Positions 43,685-52,323 are shown, numbered from the stretch's first letter. The stretch: DNA of 64,000 nucleotides from an uncultured Collinsella sp. (GCA_959599095.1 CAUGGC010000008.1:1-64000); one strand, 5' to 3'. Notes: generated by a model from the sequence alone, not told the origin. Translations and numbers: made by a program.

Positions 43685-45760
43685 ATGAGATTCTCGATTA
43701 TTAGCGAGATCCCCGGCAGGACCCGTCTTCAATTGGCGGGTCCTGTGCCAGAGAGCGATCTCGATGCACTTCTTAAGCTTGGCGGCGACATCGACGGCGT
43801 GCACAAGGTGCGCGTCTACGGCCGCATCGGCCAGATGGCGCTCGAATACGATGAGCCGCGCCGCGCGAGCGTGCTCGACGCCTTGGGCGCACTCGATGCT
43901 CAAGCTATCGCTGATGCCAAGTCGGGCTACGTGATACAACTCGAGCCGCGCAAGCACAAGCTCGTCATGGATCTTGCCACACTTGTCGGCGCCCACTACG
44001 CACGTCGCTGGTTTTTGCCCACGCCCCTGCGTGCGGTGTTTGTCGTGGCCGGTTACATGACCTTTTTGCGCGCCGCCCTCCGTGAGCTCGCGCAGCCGCG
44101 CCTGACCGTTCCCGTGCTCGACGCTTCGGCCATCGGCATTTCGTTCGTCAAGCGTGATGTCGACACCGCGGGCCAGACGATGTTCCTGCTCAACGTGGGC
44201 GAGCTGCTCGAGGACTACACCCGCGCCATGAGTGAAAACGAGCTCATCAACTCGCTGCTCGATGTGCCCGACAAGGCGCAAAAGGTTGTCGGCGACACCG
44301 AGGTAAGCGTTGCCGCGACCGAGCTTGAGCCCGGCGATCTGGTCGCCGTGCGCACCGGCATGTCCATCTGCATCGACGGTGTTGTCGAGCAGGGGAGCGC
44401 TATGGTCAACCAGGCGACCCTGACCGGCGAGCCGCTGGCCGTCGAGCGCAGCGTGGGCGACGACGTGTTCGCCGGTACCGTCGTGGAAGACGGCGGCATC
44501 TTGGTGCGCGTGCGCGCCAATACGGCGCAAACCAAACTGCGCTCAATCGTCTCGCTCGTGCAGACGGCCGACTCGCTCAAGTCCGAGGGCCAGTCGCATA
44601 TGGAGGACCTTGCCAACAAGATCGTCCCGTGGAACTTCCTGCTCGCGGGCCTAGTTGCGCTTACTACCCGCAGCCTCATCAAGACCTCGGCGGCACTGAT
44701 GGTCGACTACTCGTGCGCACTCAAGCTCACGGGTTCGGTCGCCGTCATGACCGCCATGAGCGATGCTGCCAAGATGGGCGTCATGGTCAAGGGCGCCAAG
44801 TACTTTGAGTCGTTTGCCAAGGCCGACACCATTGTGTTTGATAAGACCGGCACGCTTACCGAGGCGCAGCCGCGTCTTGCCTGCGTGCTCACCACCGATG
44901 GCTGGAGCGAGGACGAGGTCCTGCGCCTTTCCGCTTGCCTGGAGGAGCATTTCCCGCATCCGGTGGCACGCGCCGTGGTCAACGCTGCCCGCGAGCGCGG
45001 GCTCGAGCACCGCGAGCGCCATGCCGCCGTCGAGTACATCGTGGCGCACGGCATCGCGTCGTCCATCGAGGGGCGCCGCGCCATCATCGGTTCCGCGCAC
45101 TTTGTATTTGAGGACGAGGGCGCACAGCTCGAATCCGACATCAAGGAGCGCATCGAGTCCCAGATGCAGGGCCTGTCGCCGCTGTACCTGGCAGTCGACG
45201 GCACGGTCGTGGGCGTACTCGGCATCGAGGACCCGCTCAAACCCGGCGTGCGCGAGGCCATTGCCGACCTGCATGCGCTGGGCGTCAAGCATGTCGTTAT
45301 GCTCACGGGCGATTCCGAGCGCACGGCCGAGCGCATTGCGCGCGAGGCGGGTGTCGACGAGTTTAAGGCCGAGCTGCTGCCCGAGGACAAGTACGCCTAT
45401 GTGGAGCGCATTAAGGGCGAGGGGCGCCATGTTGCCATGGTGGGCGACGGCGTCAACGATTCGCCGGCGCTCGGTTTGGCCGACGTGGGGCTGGCAATGG
45501 GTGGCGGAAGCGACATCGCCAAGGAGGTCGCCGATATCATCCTGACCGACACGGATCTGGCCGCGATTGTGCGTCTGCGCCGCATGAGCCAGGGCCTCAT
45601 TGATCGTCTGACGAGCTCCTACTCTAAGGTGATGCTCACCAACTCGGCGCTCCTGGCGCTGGGCATTACCGGCGCGATTACCCCGCAGGCGTCGTCGCTG
45701 CTGCACAATGGCTCGACGATTGCCTACAGCCTGGGCAACGCGAAAGCATATCTGCGCTAG
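43685..45760 (+). CDS. P1B-type heavy-metal-translocating ATPase (CtpC-like)
   Basis: Membrane pump of 691 residues that exports a transition metal. An N-terminal HMA-like domain without CxxC covers about residues 1-70. Motifs: TGEP 247-250, phosphorylated Asp386 (DKTGT), HP (EEHFPHPVARA) and GDGVNDSPAL. The metal site in the sixth membrane segment reads DYSCALK (341-347), where copper pumps have CPC and zinc pumps CPC/CPx. A Ser-Cys site like this is found in pumps grouped with mycobacterial CtpC (Mn/Zn), so Mn, Zn or Fe is the likely substrate; this is inferred. It forms an operon with the small protein upstream and has a DtxR-like box before it. Confidence 0.93.
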   Translation: MRFSIISEIPGRTRLQLAGPVPESDLDALLKLGGDIDGVHKVRVYGRIGQMALEYDEPRRASVLDALGALDAQAIADAKSGYVIQLEPRKHKLVMDLATLVGAHYARRWFLPTPLRAVFVVAGYMTFLRAALRELAQPRLTVPVLDASAIGISFVKRDVDTAGQTMFLLNVGELLEDYTRAMSENELINSLLDVPDKAQKVVGDTEVSVAATELEPGDLVAVRTGMSICIDGVVEQGSAMVNQATLTGEPLAVERSVGDDVFAGTVVEDGGILVRVRANTAQTKLRSIVSLVQTADSLKSEGQSHMEDLANKIVPWNFLLAGLVALTTRSLIKTSAALMVDYSCALKLTGSVAVMTAMSDAAKMGVMVKGAKYFESFAKADTIVFDKTGTLTEAQPRLACVLTTDGWSEDEVLRLSACLEEHFPHPVARAVVNAARERGLEHRERHAAVEYIVAHGIASSIEGRRAIIGSAHFVFEDEGAQLESDIKERIESQMQGLSPLYLAVDGTVVGVLGIEDPLKPGVREAIADLHALGVKHVVMLTGDSERTAERIAREAGVDEFKAELLPEDKYAYVERIKGEGRHVAMVGDGVNDSPALGLADVGLAMGGGSDIAKEVADIILTDTDLAAIVRLRRMSQGLIDRLTSSYSKVMLTNSALLALGITGAITPQASSLLHNGSTIAYSLGNAKAYLR

Positions 45761-45780
45761 CATTTTTGCTTGAGTTTATG

Positions 45781-45826
45781 GCCTGCGCCCGGGCGGCATT
45801 GCCGTCGTTCGGGTGCGGGCTTTTTT
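45781..45826 (+). terminator. Terminator after the P-type ATPase
   Basis: GCCTGCGCCCGGGCGGC pairs with a downstream GTCGTTCGGGTGCGGGC and is followed by TTTTTT. Confidence 0.85.
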
Positions 45827-45839
45827 GCGTTTGACCGTG

Positions 45840-45878
45840 TGCTATCAGCCCTATATAGTGATGCTAGCAATGATAGCA
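45840..45878. promoter_or_regulatory. Operator/promoter of the RHH-PIN toxin-antitoxin pair
   Basis: Perfect 8-bp inverted repeat TGCTATCA (45840) and TGATAGCA (45871), with an inner palindrome TGCTAGCA (45862-45869) and a TATATA -10-like box between. Ends 21 bases before the antitoxin start; typical of autoregulated RHH antitoxins. Confidence 0.6.
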
Positions 45879-45899
45879 GGCGAGAGGAGCGTGATCGAT

Positions 45900-46253
45900 A
45901 TGAGTGTTGCTGGCAGCATGGTGCAGGTAAATGTTCGCGTGGATCGCTCGGTTAAAGAACGCGCCGAGGAGGCGCTGCGGCTTTCGGGCGGAACGCTGCC
46001 CGAACTCATCAAAAAGGTCGTGGCCAAGGTTGCGCAGGGCGGCGGTTCGTGCGAGGAAATCCTCGAGGCCGTTAACGACCGACAGCGGGGTGCCGTGTTA
46101 GATTCGCCGTTTGCTGCTTCCTGGGCGGCGGCGGATCAGCTTTACGCGGACTTGGGTATCGATGCGTCGCTTGCATCCGATGCCCGCGATTGGGACACAA
46201 TCTATTCCGAGACCATGGACGATCGCTATCGCCAAAAGGGGATGATCCTGTGA
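45900..46253 (+). CDS. RHH (RelB/DinJ-like) antitoxin
   Basis: 117-residue protein. Residues about 8-50 form a ribbon-helix-helix DNA-binding domain (MVQVNVRVDRSVKERAEEAL then TLPELIKKVV, the strand and two helices). The acidic C-terminal part (SEEIL-like CEEILEAVND and SDARDWDTIYSETMDD) would wrap the toxin. ATG at 45900 has AGAGGAG upstream. The stop overlaps the start of the PIN toxin gene by 4 bases (GTGA), a hallmark of toxin-antitoxin pairs. It is predicted to neutralise the toxin and repress the operon at the palindrome upstream. Confidence 0.85.
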   Translation: MSVAGSMVQVNVRVDRSVKERAEEALRLSGGTLPELIKKVVAKVAQGGGSCEEILEAVNDRQRGAVLDSPFAASWAAADQLYADLGIDASLASDARDWDTIYSETMDDRYRQKGMIL

Positions 46254-46765
46254 GCGGAGCCCCTCTTAAGATCATGGTGGATGCCAACGTTTGGGTCGAT
46301 TCGTTTTGCGTCGACCATGCCGAGTCGCTTGCCGCGCGTGCGTTTATTGGGCGGGCGACGGAGACGCGTGCGCTGCTGTTCTTCCCGGTGCATACCGCTA
46401 AGGACGTGCTGTACGTTGTACAGCACGAACTGAAGCGTAGCGTTCTTGCCAGCGGGGGAGCGCTCGACGAGGCTTCTGCCAGCGCGATTGGCGATGCGGC
46501 GCTGGCGTTTGTTCGGAACATGACCGAAAACGCCACGGCTGTGGGTGCAGATGCGTCGGACCTTTGGCTGGCTGACAAATACTTAGCGCTCCATCGCGAT
46601 TACGAGGACAACTTGGTGCTCGCCGCGTGCAAGCGCGCGCAGGTCGATTACTTGGTGACCAACGATCGCAAGCTGCTCGAACATGCCGATCTTGCAGCAA
46701 AGACCCCGCGCCAAATGATGCCGATTCTGGTTTTGGCCGAACGCGGCCGCGCGGCTATCGGTTGA
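46250..46765 (+). CDS. PIN-domain ribonuclease toxin (VapC-like)
   Basis: 171-residue predicted RNase. The PIN-domain acidic residues are Asp11 (IMVDANVWVD), an acidic residue in the middle (VVQHELKRS), Asp in YEDNLVLAACK and Asp in TNDRKLLEH. VapC-type toxins cleave tRNA or rRNA when freed from the antitoxin. GTG at 46250 overlaps the antitoxin stop and has AAAAGGGG about 8 bases upstream. Pairing PIN toxin with RHH antitoxin is less frequent than with AbrB-type VapB but known. A hairpin after the gene separates it from the convergent hypothetical gene. Confidence 0.87.
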   Translation: MSGAPLKIMVDANVWVDSFCVDHAESLAARAFIGRATETRALLFFPVHTAKDVLYVVQHELKRSVLASGGALDEASASAIGDAALAFVRNMTENATAVGADASDLWLADKYLALHRDYEDNLVLAACKRAQVDYLVTNDRKLLEHADLAAKTPRQMMPILVLAERGRAAIG

Positions 46766-46777
46766 CGCAAACTGTTT

Positions 46778-46814
46778 GCGGGCCTCTTGGACGACGATGC
46801 GCCAAGGGGCCCGC
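46778..46814. terminator. Convergent hairpin between the PIN toxin and the minus-strand gene
   Basis: GCGGGCCTCTTGG / CCAAGGGGCCCGC stem with one wobble pair and an 11-base loop; no clear T-run. Confidence 0.5.
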
Positions 46815-46823
46815 GTCTGCTAT

Positions 46824-47258
46824 TTACAAAAGCTCGGCCTTAATGGCGGGACTTTCTGCGAGCTGCTCGGCTGCCTTTTCGTCGGAGCTATCGAGTGCTG
46901 CCAGGCTTCGGTAGACCCACTCGTTGACCTGGGTGTTCTTGACGCCTGCGGTCTGCATAAGGGCGCCTACCTCGCGGATTGCTGCGAACAGATCGGCCTT
47001 GGGACCCGCGAGCTCGACCTCGATACCGTGGTAGGCGGCCACGCCGCGGTTCTCACTCACGTGGTCGATAAAGCCCTCGACGGTCTCAAGCTGCTGAGTG
47101 AGAGCTGCATCATCGTCAACGTCCAGCGCGACGAGTGCGTTCGATACCGTGAGGGCGGGATGTCCGCAGGGGACAAAGCCCTCGATGACATCCATAGCTT
47201 CGGTAATGGTTGAGCCCAGGCCTGCGAGGGCATTGACGAGTTGCTGCTTGGTATCCAT
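46824..47258 (-). CDS. Conserved hypothetical protein, 144 residues
   Basis: Family not recognised. The protein is small, acidic and predicted all-helical and soluble (no membrane segment or signal). It starts MDTKQQLVNALAGLG and contains EGFVPCGHPALTVSN near residue 26-40 with a single Cys-Gly-His. AAAGGA lies at a good distance before the ATG at 47258, and codon use matches the surrounding genes, so it is likely real. It is divergent from ssrA and convergent with the PIN toxin gene. No function can be assigned. Confidence 0.75.
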   Translation of the reverse strand: MDTKQQLVNALAGLGSTITEAMDVIEGFVPCGHPALTVSNALVALDVDDDAALTQQLETVEGFIDHVSENRGVAAYHGIEVELAGPKADLFAAIREVGALMQTAGVKNTQVNEWVYRSLAALDSSDEKAAEQLAESPAIKAELL

Positions 47259-47497
47259 AACGGTCCTTTCGACGGGTCAATTTTGCTTGGCGAAAATATA
47301 CGTGACGCGATCGGTAACAAAAGTGCGAAGTGCGGCGCACATTGGGGTCTTCACAGCTCGTGCATAGAACAGCTGTCCGCTTTCAGAACGTGGTAAGATA
47401 ACACTCCACAAGCGGGGCTCGCCCCGTATGTTCCTTGAAAAGTCGACGGTTATCGGGTGTTTGCAGGCCCGATACCATCCAGACTTTCCCGACATTC

Positions 47498-47861
47498 GGG
47501 GGCGACTGGTTTCGACACGATAGCTCTGAGAGAGGAAGCAAGCCGAGGTCTCCTCGCCTCGTTAAACAGGGGTACCGTCAAATTGAATTGACAACAACTC
47601 TTCTTTTGAGCCTATGGCTCTCGCTGCTTAATTTATAGCGGCGCGTCAACCCGGTGATTTCCCCGACACCGGCGCGACGTCATGTTAGGGGAATGCTCCT
47701 GCGCACGTAATCGGTATGGCGCAGGCTAAGATCGAACCGGTTGGGATGCTGCGAGCGTGTCGCTGCGCGCAAAGCGTCCGAGACTAAACCAGCGACTGAG
47801 CTTGGAGATGCCAATCAGGGGGCTTTCGTGGACCGGAGTTCGATTCTCCGCGCCTCCACCA
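47498..47861 (+). ncRNA. ssrA: Transfer-messenger RNA (tmRNA)
   Basis: Rescues stalled ribosomes and tags the unfinished protein. The 5' end GGGGGCG pairs with the 3' CGCCUCC of the acceptor stem; discriminator A and encoded CCA follow, ending at 47861. The 5' part has the conserved GACUGGUUUCGACA-like start and the 3' part the T-arm GAGTTCGATTCTC. The tag frame ends ...SSFEPMALAA then TAA at 47629-47631. An in-frame TGA at 47584-47586 means the tag is at most 14 codons (IDNNSSFEPMALAA); the exact resume codon is uncertain. A terminator follows at 47869. Confidence 0.96.
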
Positions 47862-47868
47862 ATAGTTA

Positions 47869-47905
47869 CAGGCAGGTAGATATTCGTATCTACCTGCCTT
47901 TTCAT
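47869..47905 (+). terminator. Terminator of ssrA
   Basis: CAGGCAGGTAGATA, TTCG loop and TATCTACCTGCC followed by TTTTCATTT. Confidence 0.93.
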
Positions 47906-47917
47906 TTCTAGCCCGTA

Positions 47918-48162
47918 CCGCGGAGAATCGAACTCTGTGCAGGGCGCGAGCGTTAAACAAACGCGGAGCGTTTGTAGCGAGCGGGCGAGGACGCCGGCAG
48001 GCGGCCGAAGCCGGTGCGTGTTCGCGAAGCGAACACGCGGATTCTCCGCGCAATGCCTCAGCCCAAAACAGATGCGATGTTATCGAATCTCAGCCGGTCA
48101 TGCGCCGCATCAACGGAATCCCAAACCCGCGGAGAATCGAACTCTATGCAGGGCGCGGGCGT
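47918..48162. repeat. Two direct copies of a 36-bp sequence containing the tmRNA 3' end in inverse orientation
   Basis: Copies at 47918-47953 and 48127-48162 both begin CCGCGGAGAATCGAACTCT and continue GTGC/ATGCAGGGCGCG. The first 15-17 bases are the reverse complement of the tmRNA T-arm end (47835-47852). A further short piece in direct orientation (GGATTCTCCGCG) is at 48039-48050. The stretch between has palindromes (TTCGCGAAGCGAA) and no gene. Confidence 0.75.
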
Positions 48163-48190
48163 AAAGAAAAACGCCTCAGTGACTCAGACC

Positions 48191-48333
48191 GGGACACGCT
48201 TTCCCAATGGCAGCTCAAGCGGAAAGCGCATCCCGGAATCCGCGCTCAGAACGGGTCGCGCTTTCCCAATGACGGTCCAAGCGGAAAGCGCATCCCGGAA
48301 TCCCGCCTCAAACTGGGACGCACTTTCCGCTTC
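48191..48333. repeat. 62-bp tandem repeat, 2.3 copies
   Basis: Units start at 48191, 48253 and 48315 with GGGACACGCTTTCCC, GGGTCGCGCTTTCCC and GGGACGCACTTTCC. Each complete unit also contains GGAAAGCGCATCCCGG, which can pair with the unit start, so each unit is a hairpin. Noncoding. Confidence 0.85.
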
Positions 48334-48415
48334 ACCTGCCACCTCGAAAAACCTGCGCGCCCTCCATTCCAAAACTGGGTAGAAGAAAGCTAAAACGAAA
48401 CAGCAGGAGGTCAAT

Positions 48416-49294
48416 ATGACTGCAGAAGATAAGGCAAAGAACGCCGGCAAGGTCGCGCTCGTCTTGGAGGGTGGCAGTTTTCGTGGGCAGTTTACCGCCG
48501 GCGTGCTCGACGTTCTCATGGAGGCCGGTGTCGAAATTCCGGCGGTATATGGCGTATCGGCCGGTGCGCTCAACGGCGTCAACTACAAGTCACACCAGAT
48601 CGGTCGCGTCAATCGCATCAACCTGACCTTCTGCAATGACAACCGCTACATGGGTGCCGCATCCTTCGCATCCACGGGCTCCATCGTGGGTTACGACTTT
48701 ATCTTCAACGATATCCAGGACCGCCTGGATCCCTTTGACAACGAGGCGTTCGACGCGAGCCCCATCGAGATGTACGCCGTCGCGACGGACATGCTCTTTG
48801 GAACTGCCGCATACCTGCCGGTCAAAAGCGCCGTGCTCGACCTCGATGCTGTGCGCGCCTCTACCTCGCTGCCGCTGGTGACGCCGCCGGTCGAGATCGA
48901 CGGGCACAAATACGTCGACGGCGGTGTAGCCGATTCGGTCCCTATCGAGCATGTGCTGGAGGAGGCCGGCTTCGAGCGCGCGGTTGTCATTGTCACGCAG
49001 GACCGCTCGTACGAGAAAAAGCCCTACGAGTTTATGCCTGCCGCGCGCGCCCGCTATGCCGACTACCCCTACCTGCTCGAGGCTATCGAGACGCGCCACG
49101 ACCGCTATAACCTCCAGCGCATGCACCTGTGGAAGTATGAGCGCGAGGGCCGCGTGCTGGTCATCGCTCCGCAAAAGCCGGTCGAGGTCGGCCATGTCGA
49201 GCATGATCCGGCCAAGCTTCTCGACCTGTATATCCAGGGCCGCCAGGAGGCAAAGCGCTTGCTGGGAGATATCGAGGCATTTGTCGAGCGCTAG
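48416..49294 (+). CDS. Patatin-like phospholipase/acyl hydrolase
   Basis: Predicted cytoplasmic serine lipid hydrolase of 292 residues. The Ser-Asp dyad is Ser48 in GVSAG and Asp168 in VDGG, and the oxyanion-hole loop is LEGGSFRGQFTAGV near the N-terminus. The close relatives in bacteria are the YjjU/RssA-type patatins, whose natural lipid substrate is not known. No membrane segment or signal peptide is seen. CAGGAGG precedes the ATG. It stands alone between the repeat-rich ssrA downstream region and the ribosomal protein operon. Confidence 0.92.
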   Translation: MTAEDKAKNAGKVALVLEGGSFRGQFTAGVLDVLMEAGVEIPAVYGVSAGALNGVNYKSHQIGRVNRINLTFCNDNRYMGAASFASTGSIVGYDFIFNDIQDRLDPFDNEAFDASPIEMYAVATDMLFGTAAYLPVKSAVLDLDAVRASTSLPLVTPPVEIDGHKYVDGGVADSVPIEHVLEEAGFERAVVIVTQDRSYEKKPYEFMPAARARYADYPYLLEAIETRHDRYNLQRMHLWKYEREGRVLVIAPQKPVEVGHVEHDPAKLLDLYIQGRQEAKRLLGDIEAFVER

Positions 49295-49357
49295 CGCTGC
49301 AACGTTACGGCTCGTGGATGACATGTGCAGAAACTCTGGTCGGAGCCAAAATACCTG

Positions 49358-49385
49358 TTGACTCGTACGACGAGCGGGGTAATAT
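49358..49385 (+). promoter_or_regulatory. Sigma-70-type promoter of rplM-rpsI
   Basis: TTGACT (49358-49363) and TAATAT (49380-49385) with a 16-bp spacer, 66 bp before the rplM start. Confidence 0.65.
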
Positions 49386-49391
49386 GGACGG

Positions 49392-49422
49392 GTTACTTGC
49401 AGAGCCCCGTGAATCTCTGTAA
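49392..49422 (+). promoter_or_regulatory. Leader hairpin of rplM
   Basis: GTTAC-(bulge)-GCAGAG pairs with CTCTGTAAC. It lies in the 5' leader between the promoter and the ribosome site and could be an autoregulatory r-protein binding site like known L13 leaders; similarity was not tested. Confidence 0.3.
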
Positions 49423-49451
49423 CAACACGTACTGTACATGGAGGAGTCTAA

Positions 49452-49895
49452 GTGATTTCGAAATCGACTCACTACGCCAAGCAGGGCGAGGTCCAGCGCA
49501 ACTGGGTTCTCGTCGACGCCGATGGTGCTGTCCTGGGCCGTCTTGCCACCCAGATCGCAATGATCCTGCGCGGTAAGAACAAGCCCCAGTTCACGCCCAA
49601 CAGCGACTGCGGCGACTTCGTTGTCGTCATCAACGCCGATAAGGTCCAGCTTACCGGTAACAAGGCCGACACGAAGACCTATTATCGCCACAGCGGCTAC
49701 AACGGCGGCCTCAAGGCTGAGAGCTTCCGCCAGGCTATGGAGAAGCACCCGGAGAAGGTTATCGAGCGCGCCGTTCGCGGTATGCTGCCCAAGACCACCC
49801 TCGGCCGTGCCCAGATGACCAAGCTTAAGGTCTACGCTGGTGCCGAGCATCCGCACGCTGCCCAGAACCCCACGAAGATTGAGCTGGAGGCTTAA
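49452..49895 (+). CDS. rplM: 50S ribosomal protein L13
   Basis: Large-subunit ribosomal protein of 147 residues, binding 23S rRNA early in assembly. Typical segments are [63 protein letters not shown] and the C-terminal [13 protein letters not shown]. The GTG start at 49452 has GGAGG 7-11 bases upstream. rpsI begins 3 bases after the stop, the usual rplM-rpsI operon. Confidence 0.98.
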   Translation: MISKSTHYAKQGEVQRNWVLVDADGAVLGRLATQIAMILRGKNKPQFTPNSDCGDFVVVINADKVQLTGNKADTKTYYRHSGYNGGLKAESFRQAMEKHPEKVIERAVRGMLPKTTLGRAQMTKLKVYAGAEHPHAAQNPTKIELEA

Positions 49896-49897
49896 AG

Positions 49898-50293
<396 letters not shown>

Positions 50294-50323
50294 GGTTTTA
50301 TCTCCTTTCGAGATACAATGTAC

Positions 50324-50367
50324 AAGCGGGGCCTGCCGATTCCTCGGCGGGTCCCGCTTTTCTTTTT
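50324..50367 (+). terminator. Terminator of rplM-rpsI
   Basis: AAGCGGG-(GC)-TGCCGA / TCGGCGGG-TCCCGCTT stem followed by TTCTTTTT. Confidence 0.9.
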
Positions 50368-50416
50368 CGACTAGGGTGGGCGGTTGCATATCGCCTGCTA
50401 GGGAAGGAGCGATCCT

Positions 50417-51754
50417 ATGCCCCAGAACATCTTCGGTACCGACGGCGTCCGTGGCGTCGCCAATGCCGACCTCTCGTGTGACCTCGCGTTTCGCCTGGGC
50501 CGCGCGGCGACCAAGTTCCTTGGTCCGGATATCTGTGTCGGCCGCGACACGCGTCTTTCGGGCACCATGCTCGAGAGCGCTCTGACCGCCGGCATCATGG
50601 CCGAGGGCGGCCGTCCGCACTGCTGCGGCGTCATCCCCACGCCTGCCGTGGCGCTGCTCACCGTCCAGAACGAGCTCGACGGCGGCATCGTCATCTCCGC
50701 TTCGCACAATCCGCCGGAGTTCAACGGCATCAAGTTCTTTAGCCGCAAGGGTATGAAGCTTCCCGATGCTGTCGAGGAGGAGATCAGCGCCTGGGTCATG
50801 TCCGAGGAAGCCATGGCTGCCGATACGCTGCCGACTGGCGCCGGCGTGGGCCACATTATTAAGATGAAGGACGCTCGCAAGGCATACGTCGACCACGCCA
50901 TCGATACGCTTGATGGCCTGAGGCTTGATGGCCTGGTCGTTGCCGTTGACTGCGGTCACGGTGCTTCCTGCCAGACTACGCCCGCCGCGCTGCAGCGCCT
51001 GGGTGCCACGGTCCATGCCATCAACACCGATTACTGCGGCACCGACATCAATGTCGAGTGCGGCTCTACGCACCTCGAGCCCCTGCGCGAGCTCGTGCTG
51101 CGCACCCATGCCGATATCGGTCTGGCCCACGACGGCGATGCCGACCGCGTACTGTTCGTGGACAGCGAGGGCAATGAGATCGACGGTGACTACATCCTGG
51201 CTATCTGCGGCTCCGACCTGGCGGCTCGCGGCAAGCTCGCCAACTCCGAGATCGTCTCGACCGTCATGTGCAACCTGGGCTTCTCCATCGCTATGAAGGA
51301 GCAGGGCTTCGAAATGGTTCAGACCGCCGTGGGCGATCGCTATGTTCTGGAGCGTATGCTCGCGGATGGCGCCGTCATCGGTGGCGAGCAGTCCGGCCAC
51401 ATCATCTTCCTGGAGCACAACACCACCGGTGACGGCCTGGTGACGGCTCTGCAGCTGCTGGCCGTGCTCAAGCGCACCGGCCGTACCCTCACCGACCTTG
51501 CCGGCATCATGAAGAAGTACCCGCAGGTACTCGTCAACGTGCATTCCGACAACAAGGCTGGTCTGGACGATTGCCAGCCCATTTGGGACGCCGTCGCTGC
51601 TGCCGAGAAGGAGCTTGACGGCCGCGGCCGCATTCTGGTGCGCCCGAGTGGTACTGAGCCTCTGGTTCGCGTTATGGCCGAGGCGGAGACGCACGAGCTG
51701 ACCCAGCGTGTTGTCGACGACATCGTCGAGGTTGTCAAGCGCGAACTTCCCTAA
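50417..51754 (+). CDS. glmM: Phosphoglucosamine mutase
   Basis: Converts glucosamine-6-phosphate to glucosamine-1-phosphate for cell wall precursor synthesis. The 445-residue protein has the four-domain phosphohexomutase layout: FGTDGVRGVAN at the N-terminus, catalytic phosphoserine Ser96 in ISASHNPP, the metal-binding DGDADRV loop, the sugar-specificity GEQSGH motif, and the phosphate-binding RPSGTEPLVRVM near the C-terminus. AAGGAGCG precedes the ATG. It precedes crr and nagB on the same strand, so genes linking glucosamine-6-phosphate synthesis, uptake and breakdown are clustered. Confidence 0.98.
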   Translation: MPQNIFGTDGVRGVANADLSCDLAFRLGRAATKFLGPDICVGRDTRLSGTMLESALTAGIMAEGGRPHCCGVIPTPAVALLTVQNELDGGIVISASHNPPEFNGIKFFSRKGMKLPDAVEEEISAWVMSEEAMAADTLPTGAGVGHIIKMKDARKAYVDHAIDTLDGLRLDGLVVAVDCGHGASCQTTPAALQRLGATVHAINTDYCGTDINVECGSTHLEPLRELVLRTHADIGLAHDGDADRVLFVDSEGNEIDGDYILAICGSDLAARGKLANSEIVSTVMCNLGFSIAMKEQGFEMVQTAVGDRYVLERMLADGAVIGGEQSGHIIFLEHNTTGDGLVTALQLLAVLKRTGRTLTDLAGIMKKYPQVLVNVHSDNKAGLDDCQPIWDAVAAAEKELDGRGRILVRPSGTEPLVRVMAEAETHELTQRVVDDIVEVVKRELP

Positions 51755-51825
51755 TGGTCAAAAACGGGTGCCAAGTGGTAAACTGTTAAGGTTATTTTGA
51801 TTGATTGGTATGTCCGAGGGGGAGC

Positions 51826-52323
51826 ATGTTCACTAAAGTCCTAAGGTCTTTTGGTATGCGTGGTCGAGTCCTTACGCTGGATGCTCCCATCTCGGGCGAC
51901 GTCATTCCGCTCTCCGAGGTAAACGATCAGACGTTTGCCACCGGCCTTTTGGGCCAGGGCGTCGCCATTCAGCCCACCGGAACGCGCGTGATCGCGCCGG
52001 CTGATGCCAAGGTCGAGGCCATTTTTCCCACGGGACACGCCGTTGCGCTTAACACGGTCGATGGCTTGGACGTGCTCATCCACGTTGGTTTGGACACTGT
52101 TCAGCTCGAGGGCAAACACTTTACCGTACATGCGCAAGTGGGTGACATCGTCCATAAGGGCGATGTACTCATTGAGTTCGATCGCGAGGCAATTGCTGCC
52201 GAGGGCTACGATGTGACGGTTCCCATCTTGGTGTGCAACTCCGTTGAGTTCTCGAGCATCAAGGGCTCCGTTGGCGTGCATGTCGAAGAGATGGACCAGC
52301 TCATCGTTGCTCGCGAGCGCTAG
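51826..52323 (+). CDS. crr: PTS glucose-type EIIA protein
   Basis: Phosphocarrier of 165 residues that receives phosphate from HPr and passes it to sugar-specific EIIB domains; it can also signal carbon status. The family motifs are the beta-barrel start APISGDVIPLSEVND, the PTGHAVAL segment with His71 and the phosphorylated His86 in DVLIHVGLDTV. It is a stand-alone IIA; no EIIBC gene is adjacent. ATG at 51826 has GAGGGGGAG upstream; a GTG at 51808 is possible but not needed. It lies 71 bp after glmM and 271 bp before nagB. Confidence 0.93.
   Translation: MFTKVLRSFGMRGRVLTLDAPISGDVIPLSEVNDQTFATGLLGQGVAIQPTGTRVIAPADAKVEAIFPTGHAVALNTVDGLDVLIHVGLDTVQLEGKHFTVHAQVGDIVHKGDVLIEFDREAIAAEGYDVTVPILVCNSVEFSSIKGSVGVHVEEMDQLIVARER

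Noticed and set aside
48127..48162. A tRNA gene suggested by a T-arm-like GAGTTCGATTCTC on the minus strand
   Set aside because: No acceptor stem, D-arm or anticodon arm can be built around it; it is only a fragment matching the tmRNA 3' end.
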